A stretch of 64,000 bases of DNA from Psychrobacter coccoides (GCF_017498085.1 NZ_JAGBKM010000006.1:1-64000), one strand, 5' to 3'. Shown: positions 1 to 10,432, counted from the first letter of the stretch. Translations and numbers: made by a program. The notes: generated by a model from the sequence alone, not told the origin.

Positions 1-92
1 TCGGGATACTAGCCAGTTATTTGACGCCGTTTGGCAAAATTTAGCCATTTTTAGTCCATTTAGATGCAATCGTTCAGATTGAGGACACGCCC
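1..92 (+). repeat. MITE-like repeat (family I), cut by window edge
   Basis: The right-hand part of a dispersed element that ends in GGACACGCCC followed by TA. It matches the reverse complement of the copy at 49615..49783 with a single mismatch over these 92 bases, 49 kb away. The left part lies outside the window. Full copies are about 170 bp and flanked by TA on both sides. Confidence 0.85.
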
Positions 93-201
93 TAGGCCCA
101 TCTCACCTTTTTATATAGACTTTTAACCTATCTGTTCTCTAACTCTTGATAATGGCAATTTTGCCAAACCTTGCACTTTTGCTTATTTTTTAGGATGGTT
201 T

Positions 202-870
202 ATGACTTCGCTTACTTCTGTGCGCGTGCGTTATCAAACGATTGAAATTGGCAATACAGACATTCATATTTGTACCCTACGTGACAATCAACAATACAGT
301 GACCCAAATGATGAGGCGCTAAACTTGGGCATTTGCTCGGCTTCTTGGCCGATGTTCGGTGTGATCTGGCCATCCAGCTTGGTACTGGCCAATCACATGC
401 TCGACTACGATATTGCGGGCAAGCGTATCCTAGAGGTTGGCTGCGGCATGGCATTATCCAGCTTACTACTCAACCATCGCCATGCAGATATCACGGCGAC
501 GGATTATCACCCAACGGTCGAGTATTTTTTGGATCGCAATACCACCCTCAATAATAATAAAGAAATTAACTTTGAGCGCTTAGACTGGAGCGAAGATAAC
601 AGCAGCCTTGGGCGTTTTGATATGATTATTGGTAGCGACTTGCTTTATGAAGATCAGCATATCGATATATTGGCAGCATTTATTGAGCGTCATGCCAACC
701 CCAAATGTGAAGTGATCATCGTTGACCCTGGTCGTGGACGCAAAAATAAGCTAACGACAAAGATGATTGAGTATGGCTTTAGCAGCCAACACCTCAAACC
801 TGAGGATACCAGTTATCTAGATCAGCCCTTTAAAGGGCATATTTTGACGTTTTCTAGGTCTGGTAAATAG
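202..870 (+). CDS. Class I SAM-dependent methyltransferase (METTL21/Methyltransf_16-like)
   Basis: Predicted cytoplasmic methyltransferase of 222 residues. The SAM-binding glycine loop LEVGCG is at about residues 77-82, the acidic strand-2 residue is Asp101, and GSDLLYE (144-150) resembles the D-x-x-Y motif of the protein-lysine methyltransferase group. The substrate cannot be named from sequence; proteins of this group methylate lysines of other proteins. The start ATG has AGGA about 6 bases upstream. The gene is monocistronic and ends in front of a strong bidirectional terminator shared with frmA. Confidence 0.8.
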   Translation: MTSLTSVRVRYQTIEIGNTDIHICTLRDNQQYSDPNDEALNLGICSASWPMFGVIWPSSLVLANHMLDYDIAGKRILEVGCGMALSSLLLNHRHADITATDYHPTVEYFLDRNTTLNNNKEINFERLDWSEDNSSLGRFDMIIGSDLLYEDQHIDILAAFIERHANPKCEVIIVDPGRGRKNKLTTKMIEYGFSSQHLKPEDTSYLDQPFKGHILTFSRSGK

Positions 871-956
871 CTCATATAGTCCTTTGAAAAGAAGATGATT
901 ATTAGTTCAAAGGTACTACTATAGTTTTCTACCAATACTTCTGAATTGATAACAAA

Positions 957-984
957 ATGCCGCTCTTATATATAAGAGCGGCAT
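957..984. terminator. Bidirectional rho-independent terminator
   Basis: A perfect 28-base palindrome (arms begin ATGCCGCTCTTATA) with A-rich sequence before it and TTTTTAT after it. It lies between the convergent methyltransferase gene and frmA and can serve both. Confidence 0.85.
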
Positions 985-1055
985 TTTTATCACTTCTATG
1001 TGAGCACATTAATTTGTAGCGCTGGCTTTATCATTGCTACCGTCAAGAGCGACGC

Positions 1056-2195
<1,140 letters not shown>

Positions 2196-2358
2196 TTAAT
2201 AAGTGTGTCGTTAGTCATACGGATTAGACAGATTACGTGTTAGCCTCTTTAGCTTATAGCGCTTACGGGTAGGAGGCAAGCGGTCGTTACACTAGTCTAT
2301 AACACGTATCATTCTATACCAACCATTATAGTTGTTTCTGCTGTGATAACAATGTGCT

Positions 2359-2372
2359 ATATTTGCAAATAT
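2359..2372. promoter_or_regulatory. Candidate LysR operator between frmA and its divergent regulator
   Basis: ATATTTGCAAATAT is a perfect 14-base palindrome in the frmA/LysR divergent promoter region, 23 bases before the LysR start. LysR proteins bind AT-rich dyads close to their own promoters. The assignment is inferred from position and symmetry only. Confidence 0.4.
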
Positions 2373-2394
2373 CTTTTACACAGTGGTAATAATC

Positions 2395-3273
2395 ATGCGG
2401 TGGGATGGTATCAGTGAGTTTGTTTATGTGGCAGAGTACGAGAGCTTTACTCGTGCGGCAAAAGAGTTGGGCGTGTCAACGGCGCAGGTCAGCCGGCAGA
2501 TCAGTGCATTAGAGCAGCGCCTCAATATCAAATTACTGTATCGCACCACTCGGAAAGTATCACTCACAGAAGAAGGCCGGGTGTTTTATCAACACTGCCG
2601 CAGCGTGCTTGATGGCTTAGACGCCGCTGAGCAAGCCGTGAGCAATCTGCAATCCAAACCGCAAGGCAGGATTAAGCTGACCGCCCCTGTCACTTATGGC
2701 GAACAGCAACTATTGCCACTGGTCAATGACTTCATGGTGCAATATCCTGATATCGAAGTAACGGCATTTTTGAGTAATCAGAAAATTGACTTGGTTGATG
2801 GTGGCTATGATTTGGCCATTCGCATTGGCAAATTAAGCGACTCAACGATGATGGCAAAAAAACTCAGCCGTCGTACCAACTTCGTCTGTGCTGCGCCTGC
2901 TTATCTCCAAAAATACGGCGTGCCGCATTCTCTGAGCGAGCTGAGTCAACATAACTGTCTGCTTGGCACTCGTGACTATTGGCACTTTATAGAGAACAAT
3001 AAAAAAGCGGGTAAAGAACGAAACATGCGAGTGTCTGGCACTGTACAATACAACAGCGGTCACAGCCTAGTCGATGCGGCATTAAAAGGTTTGGGTATCG
3101 TGCAGCTGCCTGATTATTATGTGCAGCAGTATCTGGCCTCAGGGGCGCTGGTCAGCGTACTGGATAACTACAGAGAGCCTGAGGAAAGTATTTGGGCTGT
3201 TTATCCACACAACCGTCATTTATCCCCAAGGATTCGCCTGCTGGTAGATTTTTTGGCAGAGCGTTTGGTTTAG
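2395..3273 (+). CDS. LysR-family transcriptional regulator, divergent from frmA
   Basis: A 292-residue regulator with the N-terminal winged helix-turn-helix at about residues 3-60 (GVSTAQVSRQISALEQRL is the recognition region) and a substrate-binding domain from about residue 90. ATG at 2395 is chosen over an in-frame GTG at 2383 because the protein then starts MRWDGI, the usual beginning of this subfamily. Related proteins commonly sit beside class III alcohol dehydrogenase genes, so control of frmA by an aldehyde-related signal is a reasonable inference. It ends close to the convergent Spy-like gene. Confidence 0.88.
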   Translation: MRWDGISEFVYVAEYESFTRAAKELGVSTAQVSRQISALEQRLNIKLLYRTTRKVSLTEEGRVFYQHCRSVLDGLDAAEQAVSNLQSKPQGRIKLTAPVTYGEQQLLPLVNDFMVQYPDIEVTAFLSNQKIDLVDGGYDLAIRIGKLSDSTMMAKKLSRRTNFVCAAPAYLQKYGVPHSLSELSQHNCLLGTRDYWHFIENNKKAGKERNMRVSGTVQYNSGHSLVDAALKGLGIVQLPDYYVQQYLASGALVSVLDNYREPEESIWAVYPHNRHLSPRIRLLVDFLAERLV

Positions 3274-3353
3274 CGTGGCGGCTTTAGTAGCCAAACCCAC
3301 GCCAAGCTTATGACATTGGCTCATTAACCATTCTGTATTAACCATATTAACGC

Positions 3354-3902
3354 TTAAGAGCGCTGCAATGACTGCTTATACATTTGCATGAGTGTTGCAA
3401 ACTGTTCAGGCGTTAAGGTGTTGCGGACGTTTTTAAGACATTCATGGCGTAGATTCATATGCGCCATCTCAGTTTCACTGATACGATGCATCAGTGCCGT
3501 CGTCGTTGCATCATCGGCACCTGTCATCATCGCTGTGCGCAACTGCCCACGCAAGGCTTTTTCATTAGCCTGCAGTGCCATACGGTTTTTCATAGCCATC
3601 TTACGATAATCAGCAAACACTTTTGCTTGTGCTGGCGTTAACGCCAGTGCATCTGCTTGACCGACGATGAATGGCATTAGCTCTATAATAGGAAAGCTGC
3701 TATCGGCATCGACACTCAGCCCAGTATCTGCAACTGGCGCTGCCAACAGGTCTACTGAAGATTGCGGCGAAGCTGGCATATGTGCCGTGTTGTAAGTCGG
3801 TATGGTACTCTGACACGCACTCAATGATGCGCCTAGCAATAAGCTACTTGCCGCTAACAATACTGGGGCTTTTAACGACTTCAATCTATTGACAGCTTGC
3901 AT
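3354..3902 (-). CDS. Spy/CpxP-like periplasmic lipoprotein
   Basis: A 182-residue predicted lipoprotein: hydrophobic leader, then a lipobox with Cys30 (SLSAC). The mature part is helical and contains two LTxxQ-type motifs, LTPAQ at 88-92 and LTPEQF at 163-168, the hallmark of the Spy/CpxP family of periplasmic chaperones and metal-binding proteins. The first 50 mature residues are low-complexity. Family assignment rests on the repeated motif and helix pattern; the role in envelope stress is inferred. Monocistronic, with no clear regulatory neighbour. Confidence 0.7.
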   Translation of the reverse strand: MQAVNRLKSLKAPVLLAASSLLLGASLSACQSTIPTYNTAHMPASPQSSVDLLAAPVADTGLSVDADSSFPIIELMPFIVGQADALALTPAQAKVFADYRKMAMKNRMALQANEKALRGQLRTAMMTGADDATTTALMHRISETEMAHMNLRHECLKNVRNTLTPEQFATLMQMYKQSLQRS

Positions 3903-4005
3903 CCTACTCTCCTAATGATTTGATTAAAAAATGAAACATGATATGCATAGGCATTATTCTGCTAGCCTAACTATGATAGATAGCACTGATATGTCAGTCT
4001 CTGCG

Positions 4006-4359
4006 CTAAGCCCGATACTTAGTCGAACCCGCCAATCCTGTCATCAATGGCAGCAGTACTAAGTAAGCATATACCAACAATGCGAGCACTGTCGCCAGAT
4101 GAAACGCCCAGTCTACCCAGTAGCTCATGTCTGATAAGCCAGCTTTAAAAAATACGGGTAATGCAAAAAACCCAATAATCGCAACCACGACTGCTGAAAT
4201 AGCGGCTAAACGATAAGCAAGTTGCTTACTTCTACCGATTGCAACCCAATACCCCCACGCGACCAGTAATATCAGTACCAATGCTATTACCAAGGTAGCG
4301 TTTTCTAGTATGGCTTCCCATAACATCATGAACGCTTGATTTAAAAGTAACATGGTCAA
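4006..4359 (-). CDS. Small membrane protein downstream of sulfide:quinone oxidoreductase
   Basis: A 117-residue protein with three or four predicted membrane helices (about residues 22-42, 50-72 and 85-108) and no catalytic motif I recognise. It follows the SQR gene by 109 bp on the same strand and may be the last gene of the rhodanese-SQR operon. A membrane anchoring or quinone-site role would fit, but nothing in the sequence proves it. Confidence 0.65.
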   Translation of the reverse strand: MTMLLLNQAFMMLWEAILENATLVIALVLILLVAWGYWVAIGRSKQLAYRLAAISAVVVAIIGFFALPVFFKAGLSDMSYWVDWAFHLATVLALLVYAYLVLLPLMTGLAGSTKYRA

Positions 4360-4468
4360 TCCTTTGAAGTTTCTAGTTTATGTGGCTCTGGCTTGTGTAG
4401 TCGTTCATATATTCATGAAGCGATGCCATTAATCATACCGCTATGTGCTACTGACTCTTTATAAAAGG

Positions 4469-5845
4469 TCAGACACGACCTTTGGCAACCGCCATATAGG
4501 CAGGCTTTAGCATCATCTCTTCCAAGAACCAAGCAAAGTAACTCTCTTTTAAAGGGTCAATCAAAGGGACGCTAGGGGTCAGATTGTTTTCATAATCAAA
4601 CTCAACCAGCATCGCTTTACCTTCCTCTACCAGCATTGGACAAGAGGTATAACCATCAAACTTTTGACTGGGCGCCTTACCCTGTATGACATCGATGAGG
4701 TTGGTCACCACTATCGGTGCGGAGAGTTTGACCGTTGCGGCGGTTTTTCCTTTTGGGGTGCCATTGATATCGCCAGCACCAAAGACATTGTCATAAATCT
4801 TGTGTTGTAGCGTATATTTATCGACATCCAGCCAGCCTTTGTCATTGGCAAGTGCACTATTGAGCACGCTATCTACTGCAAACATGGGCGGTACGACATG
4901 AATAAAGTCATAATCTTGGCGAGTCTGGTTGCCAGCTTCATCAGTGAAATAAGCCGCTTTAGCACCTTTATCAATGGCGGTTAAACGCTGATGAAAATTG
5001 GTGCCGATTGGTGGATCATATGATGCCCAGCGTGACAATACGTTTTCATTAACCAGTGGCACACTAAACACTGTGCCATGAGGACTAAAAAACTGCACAT
5101 CACTGTCTTGACGTGTACCCGCTTGCGTAAGCCTGTCATGCAGCATAAAGGTCATTTTTAGTGGCGCACCAGCACACTTCATATCAGTATGTGCAAGAGT
5201 CATCAGCGCCCGCCCACCTGTTTGGCGGAACTCATCCATCTGCTGCCATGTCTTTAGGGCAACTTCTGGACTTGGATACACACTACCGATACCATCAGAG
5301 CCTAAGTCTGCGATATCCAGTCCCTCAATGGCCTCAAACCCAAGTCTTAAGCCAGTGGCTATCACCAAATAGTCATAATCAATGTTTTTGCCACTGTCGG
5401 TCACGACTTGATTGCTATCAGGTAAGAATTCACGGGCATTTTCTTGTACCCAGTCGATGCCAGCAGGTAGCAAGTCAGCGTTACTGTTGATGACTTTGTC
5501 AGCGCTCTTCCACACACCAGTCGCCAACAGCGTGTAACCAGGCTGATAATAATGATTTTTACGGCTATCCAACAGCGTTAGCTTGGCATTGGGCAGTTGC
5601 CGACTCAAGCGATTGGCAACTGCCAACCCTGCGACACCTGCTCCTACGACGACGATACTGGGGCTGTCTTGATGAATGGGTAAGGGTGAACACCCTGTCA
5701 TCGCCATACTACCCACGACTGCGCCGCTTGCTACTCCAGCACCGATGAATTGACGACGGTTAAGACCATTTCTTGACTCAGAATTGAGCTCATGACTGGT
5801 CACTTGGCTTGATGTATTTGATAAATCATTAAAAAGTCTTTTCAT
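4469..5845 (-). CDS. sqr: Sulfide:quinone oxidoreductase, type II-like, with Tat leader
   Basis: FAD flavoprotein that oxidises sulfide and passes electrons to quinone. The FAD loop VVVGAGVAGLAV is at about 66-77. Both catalytic cysteines of the type II (mitochondrial SQOR-like) group are present: Cys224 in KCAGAPLK and Cys402 in DGYTSCPM. A twin-arginine motif (RRQFIG, Arg30-Arg31) precedes a hydrophobic stretch ending MTGC, so the protein is probably exported folded by Tat and could be lipid-anchored at Cys52. The 458 residues include this unusual leader. The rhodanese gene lies directly upstream. Confidence 0.87.
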   Translation of the reverse strand: MKRLFNDLSNTSSQVTSHELNSESRNGLNRRQFIGAGVASGAVVGSMAMTGCSPLPIHQDSPSIVVVGAGVAGLAVANRLSRQLPNAKLTLLDSRKNHYYQPGYTLLATGVWKSADKVINSNADLLPAGIDWVQENAREFLPDSNQVVTDSGKNIDYDYLVIATGLRLGFEAIEGLDIADLGSDGIGSVYPSPEVALKTWQQMDEFRQTGGRALMTLAHTDMKCAGAPLKMTFMLHDRLTQAGTRQDSDVQFFSPHGTVFSVPLVNENVLSRWASYDPPIGTNFHQRLTAIDKGAKAAYFTDEAGNQTRQDYDFIHVVPPMFAVDSVLNSALANDKGWLDVDKYTLQHKIYDNVFGAGDINGTPKGKTAATVKLSAPIVVTNLIDVIQGKAPSQKFDGYTSCPMLVEEGKAMLVEFDYENNLTPSVPLIDPLKESYFAWFLEEMMLKPAYMAVAKGRV

Positions 5846-5928
5846 AGTACTGTCCCTAGCTGCTTACATTCGTCTTCACCCAAAAAAGCATATTCCTATT
5901 CAAAACACTTAACCCCAAGCGAATAACA

Positions 5929-6312
5929 CTAACCAAAATCAACACCTTCATGTGGCCTGACAGTTGGCTTGCCCGCTTCAACCCACGCCTCAAAACCGCC
6001 TGCAATCGAGACCACTTGCTTATAACCCAGCGCTTCTAGTGACTGTGCGGCCAACGCTGCACGGCCACTGGTTTTACAATATACCAAGAGGTTTGTATCT
6101 GCCCCTTTATTGGCAGGTAGATCATTTACTTTGAACTCTAATACGCCACGTGGTATGGATATTGCTCCTGCGATATGCCCAGCAGCGTATTCAGCAGGCT
6201 CCCGTACATCGATGACAATATCAGCTTGGTCGCAAGCATCTTGGGCTTCAGCCACAGCGACTTCAGTGATTTGATTTTTGGCCGCACTAACTAAATCATG
6301 GGCAGTTTTCAT
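5929..6312 (-). CDS. Single-domain rhodanese (sulfurtransferase)
   Basis: A 127-residue sulfurtransferase. The conserved VIDVREPAEY segment is at 33-42 and the active-site loop CKTSGRA places the persulfide-carrying cysteine at residue 79. It is the first gene of the sulfide operon, 83 bp ahead of SQR, with GAGG before the start. In this setting it most likely accepts sulfane sulfur from SQR and passes it to a thiol or sulfite. No signal peptide is present, so a Tat-exported SQR and a cytoplasmic rhodanese would lie on opposite sides of the membrane. Confidence 0.88.
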   Translation of the reverse strand: MKTAHDLVSAAKNQITEVAVAEAQDACDQADIVIDVREPAEYAAGHIAGAISIPRGVLEFKVNDLPANKGADTNLLVYCKTSGRAALAAQSLEALGYKQVVSIAGGFEAWVEAGKPTVRPHEGVDFG

Positions 6313-6357
6313 CTTTATTCCTCAAGGTATGGTTGTTTCATCATATGACTCAACAGC

Positions 6358-6383
6358 CGATATAACGATTTGGACTTATATCG
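6358..6383. promoter_or_regulatory. Inverted repeat upstream of the rhodanese-SQR operon
   Basis: CGATATAA and TTATATCG form perfect 8-base arms with a 10-base spacer, about 45 bases upstream of the rhodanese start codon, where a repressor or activator operator would sit. No regulator gene is adjacent. Persulfide sensors of the BigR/SqrR type often control such operons, but the sequence alone does not show which protein binds here. Confidence 0.4.
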
Positions 6384-6709
6384 ACTCATAAAAAGTAACA
6401 AAACAGTCATATATCATTAAAATAATATGCCATTTTATATAATATGTCTACCAGTTATCTTCTATACGGATATTATTTTTTATATCACACCAAAAAGTCA
6501 CACCGTATCTTGCTGATAAATAAGCAGTACCTTATAAATCAGTATCAGTAGCAACGATGTGTTAGCATTTTAGAATTGAGAGGGTCATATATCAGGACTG
6601 ATATAACAAATGACTGAGCGTCCTATCAGGTAGGTTTGCAGAATGATTAAGAAAAAAGCGATGACAGAAAGATCGGCTCATATCAGCGACAACCACAGTA
6701 CGAATAAGC
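6384..6709. other. AT-rich intergenic region, no gene
   Basis: Between the sulfide operon start and the 3' end of nhaP2. It is very AT-rich and has no credible reading frame, RNA gene or repeat shared with the rest of the window. I saw no T-tailed hairpin after nhaP2. Confidence 0.5.
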
Positions 6710-8500
6710 TTATATGACTTCTGCCACCTCTTGCTGCTTTAAGCCTATTGTTCTAAGCTTGCCGTTATCATCGACTTCCTTGACCACAAGTGACCACTCA
6801 TCATTGATAGCGACAGTATCTCCAGAGACTGGCGCAGTCCCCAAACTGCTTTTGATAAATTCAGCGACTGTTTGCTGCCACATGCTTTTTGAGGGATTTT
6901 CAGGCTTGCTTTTTAGCTTTTCTACCAGCGATTCAGAGGTCATCACACCCGTAAAAAACGGCAAATCTCCAAGTTTGACACTAGGGGACAGCAGCCAATC
7001 TCCATAAAAATCATCGATAGCCTTGCGATCTAAGGTGGTGTCATTAAAAATCTTGGCAATTTTGCTGGCATGATTGCCGCTTAGCGCATACCACACACTA
7101 TCGCCAAACTTAAGTTTGGTGTCTTCATCTACCACGACGATTTTTTGTCCACGTACCAAAGCAAAAACACTGATCTCATCAGGACTGATGCGTCTTGAGA
7201 TACCCATAGGATGGCGACCGATGGCAAATGCTCCTGACTGCACTTCAAACTCATACAGAGTAATACTGGCTTTATCTGATACCCAGACTTCATGTTCTTC
7301 TTTTGGATCTTTATTACTGGGGATACGCACTTTAAATGTATTGGCCATGATAGGAATGGTCATACCTTGCAAAATCAAAGACAGAACAACGACCCCAAAG
7401 GCAATATCAAACAGCAAAAACGCCTCGTCTATCCCTGCCATGATGGGTAATATCGCAAGGGTAATTGGCACGGCCCCGCGAAGCCCGACCCAAGAGATAA
7501 AGCCAATTTCTCTGTCTTTAAACTTAAAGGGTTTGACACTGGTGTAAACGGCAACAGGCCTAGCAATTAAAATCATAAAGGCCGCAATTGCGACTGAGTA
7601 ATGCCAGACATTGATGACGTTAGAGGGCGTCACAAGCAGCCCTAGCACTACGAAAAGCACTGCCTGTGATAGCCATGCAAAGCTATCCATCACCCGCATC
7701 ACATGCTCGGTCGAGCGTACCTTGTAGTTGCCAATCAAGACCCCCGCCAGATAAACCGCCAAAAACCCACTGCCGCCAAGCAAGTTGGTTGCCGCAAACA
7801 CAGACAAACCAGCAGACAATATCAAAATAGCATACATGCCCTCTGCCAAGTGTACCTTCGGCAGTAGCCTTGAAAGCAGATAACCAAAGAGCAGCCCCAT
7901 GCCTAAGCCTACGCCCAGCTGCTGTAATAGCAGTCCTAAAAACGCAAGTGCTGTTTGCCCTGCAGGGTCAACATTGAGTGCAATTAGGCCAGTCACCAAT
8001 AAAATAGCCAAAGGATCGTTGGCTCCAGACTCCAGCTCTAATGTGGCCTGTACACGGTCATTTAGCTTGACACCACCATTACGTAATAAAGAGAAAACCG
8101 CTGCCGCATCGGTGGAGCCTACGATCGCAGCCATGAGCATACCAACGCGCCAATCCACACCCAGCAGCCACGTCACGAACACCCCTAGCACCATGACAGT
8201 GGCCAGCACTCCCCACGTGGCTAAGGTAATCGCAGGCTTTAAACCTACTCGAAAAGACTTAAAAGAGGTACGCAATCCACCGTCTAACAAGATACAGGCT
8301 AAAGCTGCCTGTCCGACGAAGTTGGCGATATTATATTGGGAAAACTCAATACCTAAGATGCCCTGCTCACCCGCCAGCACGCCCACGGCCAAAAACAGCA
8401 AGAGTAAGGGAATACCCAAACGAGCCGACAGCGTACTTGCCATAATGCTGGCAAATATTAACAATGCCCCTACCAGATATAGGATATTTAAGGTATCCAT
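6710..8500 (-). CDS. nhaP2: K+(Na+)/H+ antiporter, CPA1 family NhaP2/CvrA
   Basis: Inner-membrane cation/proton antiporter of 596 residues, close to the usual 578-ish length of E. coli CvrA. About 12 membrane helices fill residues 1-390; the ion-binding region reads GSTDAAAVFSLL and ESGANDPLA, as in the family. The C-terminal 200 residues are soluble and contain a TrkA-C-like domain (about 405-485) plus the extra C-terminal domain typical of NhaP2. It serves potassium and volume homeostasis. The start ATG at 8500 begins MDTLNILY. Monocistronic. Confidence 0.93.
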   Translation of the reverse strand: MDTLNILYLVGALLIFASIMASTLSARLGIPLLLLFLAVGVLAGEQGILGIEFSQYNIANFVGQAALACILLDGGLRTSFKSFRVGLKPAITLATWGVLATVMVLGVFVTWLLGVDWRVGMLMAAIVGSTDAAAVFSLLRNGGVKLNDRVQATLELESGANDPLAILLVTGLIALNVDPAGQTALAFLGLLLQQLGVGLGMGLLFGYLLSRLLPKVHLAEGMYAILILSAGLSVFAATNLLGGSGFLAVYLAGVLIGNYKVRSTEHVMRVMDSFAWLSQAVLFVVLGLLVTPSNVINVWHYSVAIAAFMILIARPVAVYTSVKPFKFKDREIGFISWVGLRGAVPITLAILPIMAGIDEAFLLFDIAFGVVVLSLILQGMTIPIMANTFKVRIPSNKDPKEEHEVWVSDKASITLYEFEVQSGAFAIGRHPMGISRRISPDEISVFALVRGQKIVVVDEDTKLKFGDSVWYALSGNHASKIAKIFNDTTLDRKAIDDFYGDWLLSPSVKLGDLPFFTGVMTSESLVEKLKSKPENPSKSMWQQTVAEFIKSSLGTAPVSGDTVAINDEWSLVVKEVDDNGKLRTIGLKQQEVAEVI

Positions 8501-8585
8501 CTATTTTAAGCCCTATTTTTAATAAGTATTACGAGAATATTGGCTTTACCCTCCTGCAGGTTCTAGCCCTTTTGTATCAATAAAC

Positions 8586-8694
8586 TATAGTCAAAGTGTT
8601 TTAAAACCGTTACAAGTCAACCGACCGCAGATAGCACACTGGGTGCATTTAGAGCGAGTAACACCGTAGCGGTCTAAGAGTCCTTCGACCATAT
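8586..8694 (-). repeat. Family II inverted repeat, copy 1
   Basis: An approximately 109-bp element with ends near TATAGTC/GACCATA. Its interior is the reverse complement of the copy at 55417..55524, sharing the core ACCGCTACGGTGTTAC and CTATCTGCGGTCGGT with a few substitutions. It lies in the 411-bp gap between nhaP2 and the DUF302 gene; the rest of that gap shows no gene. Confidence 0.75.
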
Positions 8695-8911
8695 ATATCA
8701 AAGCTGCCTAAGTTAAGTCACCTGAGGTAAGCATAAAAACATAGCAAGCAGACTGTATTTTATATCATAAATTGGCCACTAATGAATGCTCATTAAGACC
8801 AATATTGTGCTCAGTACATAAAAAACAGCGGTTACATTGCAATAACCCTCTTTATTACGCACAATGAGGGTCTAGTACCATCACTTTTAACAACAATAAA
8901 CAGGGACGACT

Positions 8912-9427
8912 ATGATTAAAGCACTCTCCATCGCAGCTTTGGCAGTGGCTGTGTCTTCTTGCGCCAGTGTCGAGAGTATCTTGAACTCGCCTGACAGCAA
9001 CACCTCAAAAGAGACTGCCACTACTGTCAATGCTAAAAAAGGCTTGGTCACTCTACAGAGCAATCATTCCGTCAAAGAGACGGCCGATAAACTGGCGTCT
9101 ATCTTAGAAAGCAAAGGCATGACCGTCTTTGCTAGGGTAGATCATCAAAAAAATGCGGCAGGTGTGAATCTAGAGTTGCGACCAACACAGGTCATTATAT
9201 TTGGCAATCCTAAAGCAGGCACGCCCTTGATGCAATGCGAGCAAAGTGTCGCCATCGACCTACCACAAAAAATTCTGATCAGTGAAGATGCAGATGACAA
9301 GGTTTGGCTGTCCTACAACAACCCTGACTACCTAAAAACACGTCATAACATTCAAGGTTGTGACACAGCCATCGATAATATCTCGAAAGCGCTAAATGGC
9401 ATCAGTCAGGCAGCCACTGCCAAATAG
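8912..9427 (+). CDS. DUF302 domain lipoprotein
   Basis: A 171-residue predicted lipoprotein with lipobox cysteine at residue 17 (VSSCAS). The mature domain from about residue 45 has the DUF302 pattern: a beta-alpha start with SVKETADKLASILESKGMTVFARVDH, then FGNPKAGTPLM and a late LP-K-L segment. DUF302 proteins are secreted or membrane-anchored and of unproven function. AGGGAC lies upstream of the ATG. A 16-bp tandem duplication follows the stop codon. Confidence 0.85.
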   Translation: MIKALSIAALAVAVSSCASVESILNSPDSNTSKETATTVNAKKGLVTLQSNHSVKETADKLASILESKGMTVFARVDHQKNAAGVNLELRPTQVIIFGNPKAGTPLMQCEQSVAIDLPQKILISEDADDKVWLSYNNPDYLKTRHNIQGCDTAIDNISKALNGISQAATAK

Positions 9428-9457
9428 ACATGGAACAGAAGCAGAAAACACATCAAT

Positions 9458-9489
9458 AAGGTGGCTTGGTAAAAAGGTGGCTTGGTAAA
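9458..9489. repeat. Perfect tandem duplication of 16 bp
   Basis: AAGGTGGCTTGGTAAA occurs twice without a gap just after the DUF302 gene. A CCCACCTTACC segment downstream can pair with part of the unit, so it may contribute to a transcription-ending hairpin. Confidence 0.85.
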
Positions 9490-9547
9490 ATACAACCCAC
9501 CTTACCTGCATTAGATTTCATTATATATAGTAGGTCCAATTTAAAAG

Positions 9548-9838
9548 TTACTCACGGTGGCCAGAGATAACCCTCTGATGATTTAACTCTACCTTTAACT
9601 TCTTTGCGCATTCGATGATCTTTTTTCTATCCGCTTGCATGGCCCCATACTCAATAGCAATAAGGCGCATCTCAGTCGTGATGTCATAATGAGGATAACT
9701 GGCATTGCGATGAAACAGACGCTTGTCCACATTAATAAGTTCAGCAAACTCATGCAGCTCTTGCAGAGTGTCAGCCAACATATGACACCACTTATACCCT
9801 TTGAACTCTATACATACAAAGTCCACATATACCGCCAT
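9548..9838 (-). CDS. DUF4031 domain protein
   Basis: A small soluble protein of 96 residues that begins MAVYVD and has the family pattern CHMLADTLQELHEFA, then a histidine-tyrosine segment (YPHYDIT) and R-x-x-AIEYGA. Function is unknown. ATG at 9838 is preferred over the upstream GTG at 9859 because family members begin MAVYVD and AAAGG lies 9 bases before it. It may share a transcript with the cytochrome b561 gene 57 bp upstream. Confidence 0.82.
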   Translation of the reverse strand: MAVYVDFVCIEFKGYKWCHMLADTLQELHEFAELINVDKRLFHRNASYPHYDITTEMRLIAIEYGAMQADRKKIIECAKKLKVELNHQRVISGHRE

Positions 9839-9895
9839 ATCACCAAACCTTTGAATCACTCTAAATTAAAAAACCTAATATAAGGCCATTAATAT

Positions 9896-10432
9896 CTACA
9901 ACATGCGGTTGATTAATTTATCTTTTTGAACAAACTGATGAAACAATGCCGCACCGATATGAGCGACCGTAAAGACAATAATCATCGGCCAAATAATATC
10001 GGTATGCAAATCATTATAAAAACGTGCCGCACTACGATCTATATCGACAAATACTGGGATTTGAAACAGGCCAAACACATCAACCGCACGGCCCCCATAT
10101 ACCGACATCAACACGCCTGCTATTGGCATAGCGATCAATAATGCATACAGAGCGAAATGCGTTAATTTTGATATGATCAGCTGCCATTTAGGCATTACGG
10201 CGGCGGGCGGCGCCTTGGTGAAGACTCGATGGATCACCCGAGCAAGCATCCAAAACAACAAGCTGACACCAAAGGCTTTATGCAAATTGACGTACGAAGA
10301 GTCATCAGTATTGCCATACAATAAAATCATAGCCCAAGTTACGAGCAACAACAGAGCGCTAATCCAATGAAACACTCGACTCATCACAGACCACTTATTG
10401 ACTTGAGTCACACTTGGTTGAACCTTGTTCAT
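9896..10432 (-). CDS. cybB: Cytochrome b561
   Basis: Diheme membrane cytochrome of 178 residues with four predicted transmembrane helices. Likely heme-ligand histidines occur in SRVFHWIS (about residue 22), NLHKAFG (about 51), the third helix (LTHFALYA) and near the C-terminus (VAHIGAALFHQF). Members oxidise ubiquinol and can pass electrons to superoxide. The start ATG has no strong Shine-Dalgarno sequence. It lies between DUF4031 and DUF924 genes on the same strand. Confidence 0.9.
   Translation of the reverse strand: MNKVQPSVTQVNKWSVMSRVFHWISALLLLVTWAMILLYGNTDDSSYVNLHKAFGVSLLFWMLARVIHRVFTKAPPAAVMPKWQLIISKLTHFALYALLIAMPIAGVLMSVYGGRAVDVFGLFQIPVFVDIDRSAARFYNDLHTDIIWPMIIVFTVAHIGAALFHQFVQKDKLINRML

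Noticed and set aside
3273..3302. Inverted repeat after the LysR gene as a terminator
   Set aside because: The stem is interrupted and no T-run follows on either strand.
7899..8522. A plus-strand open frame of about 200 codons opposite nhaP2
   Set aside because: It is an open frame in the shadow of a well-conserved antiporter gene and has no recognisable motif or ribosome site.
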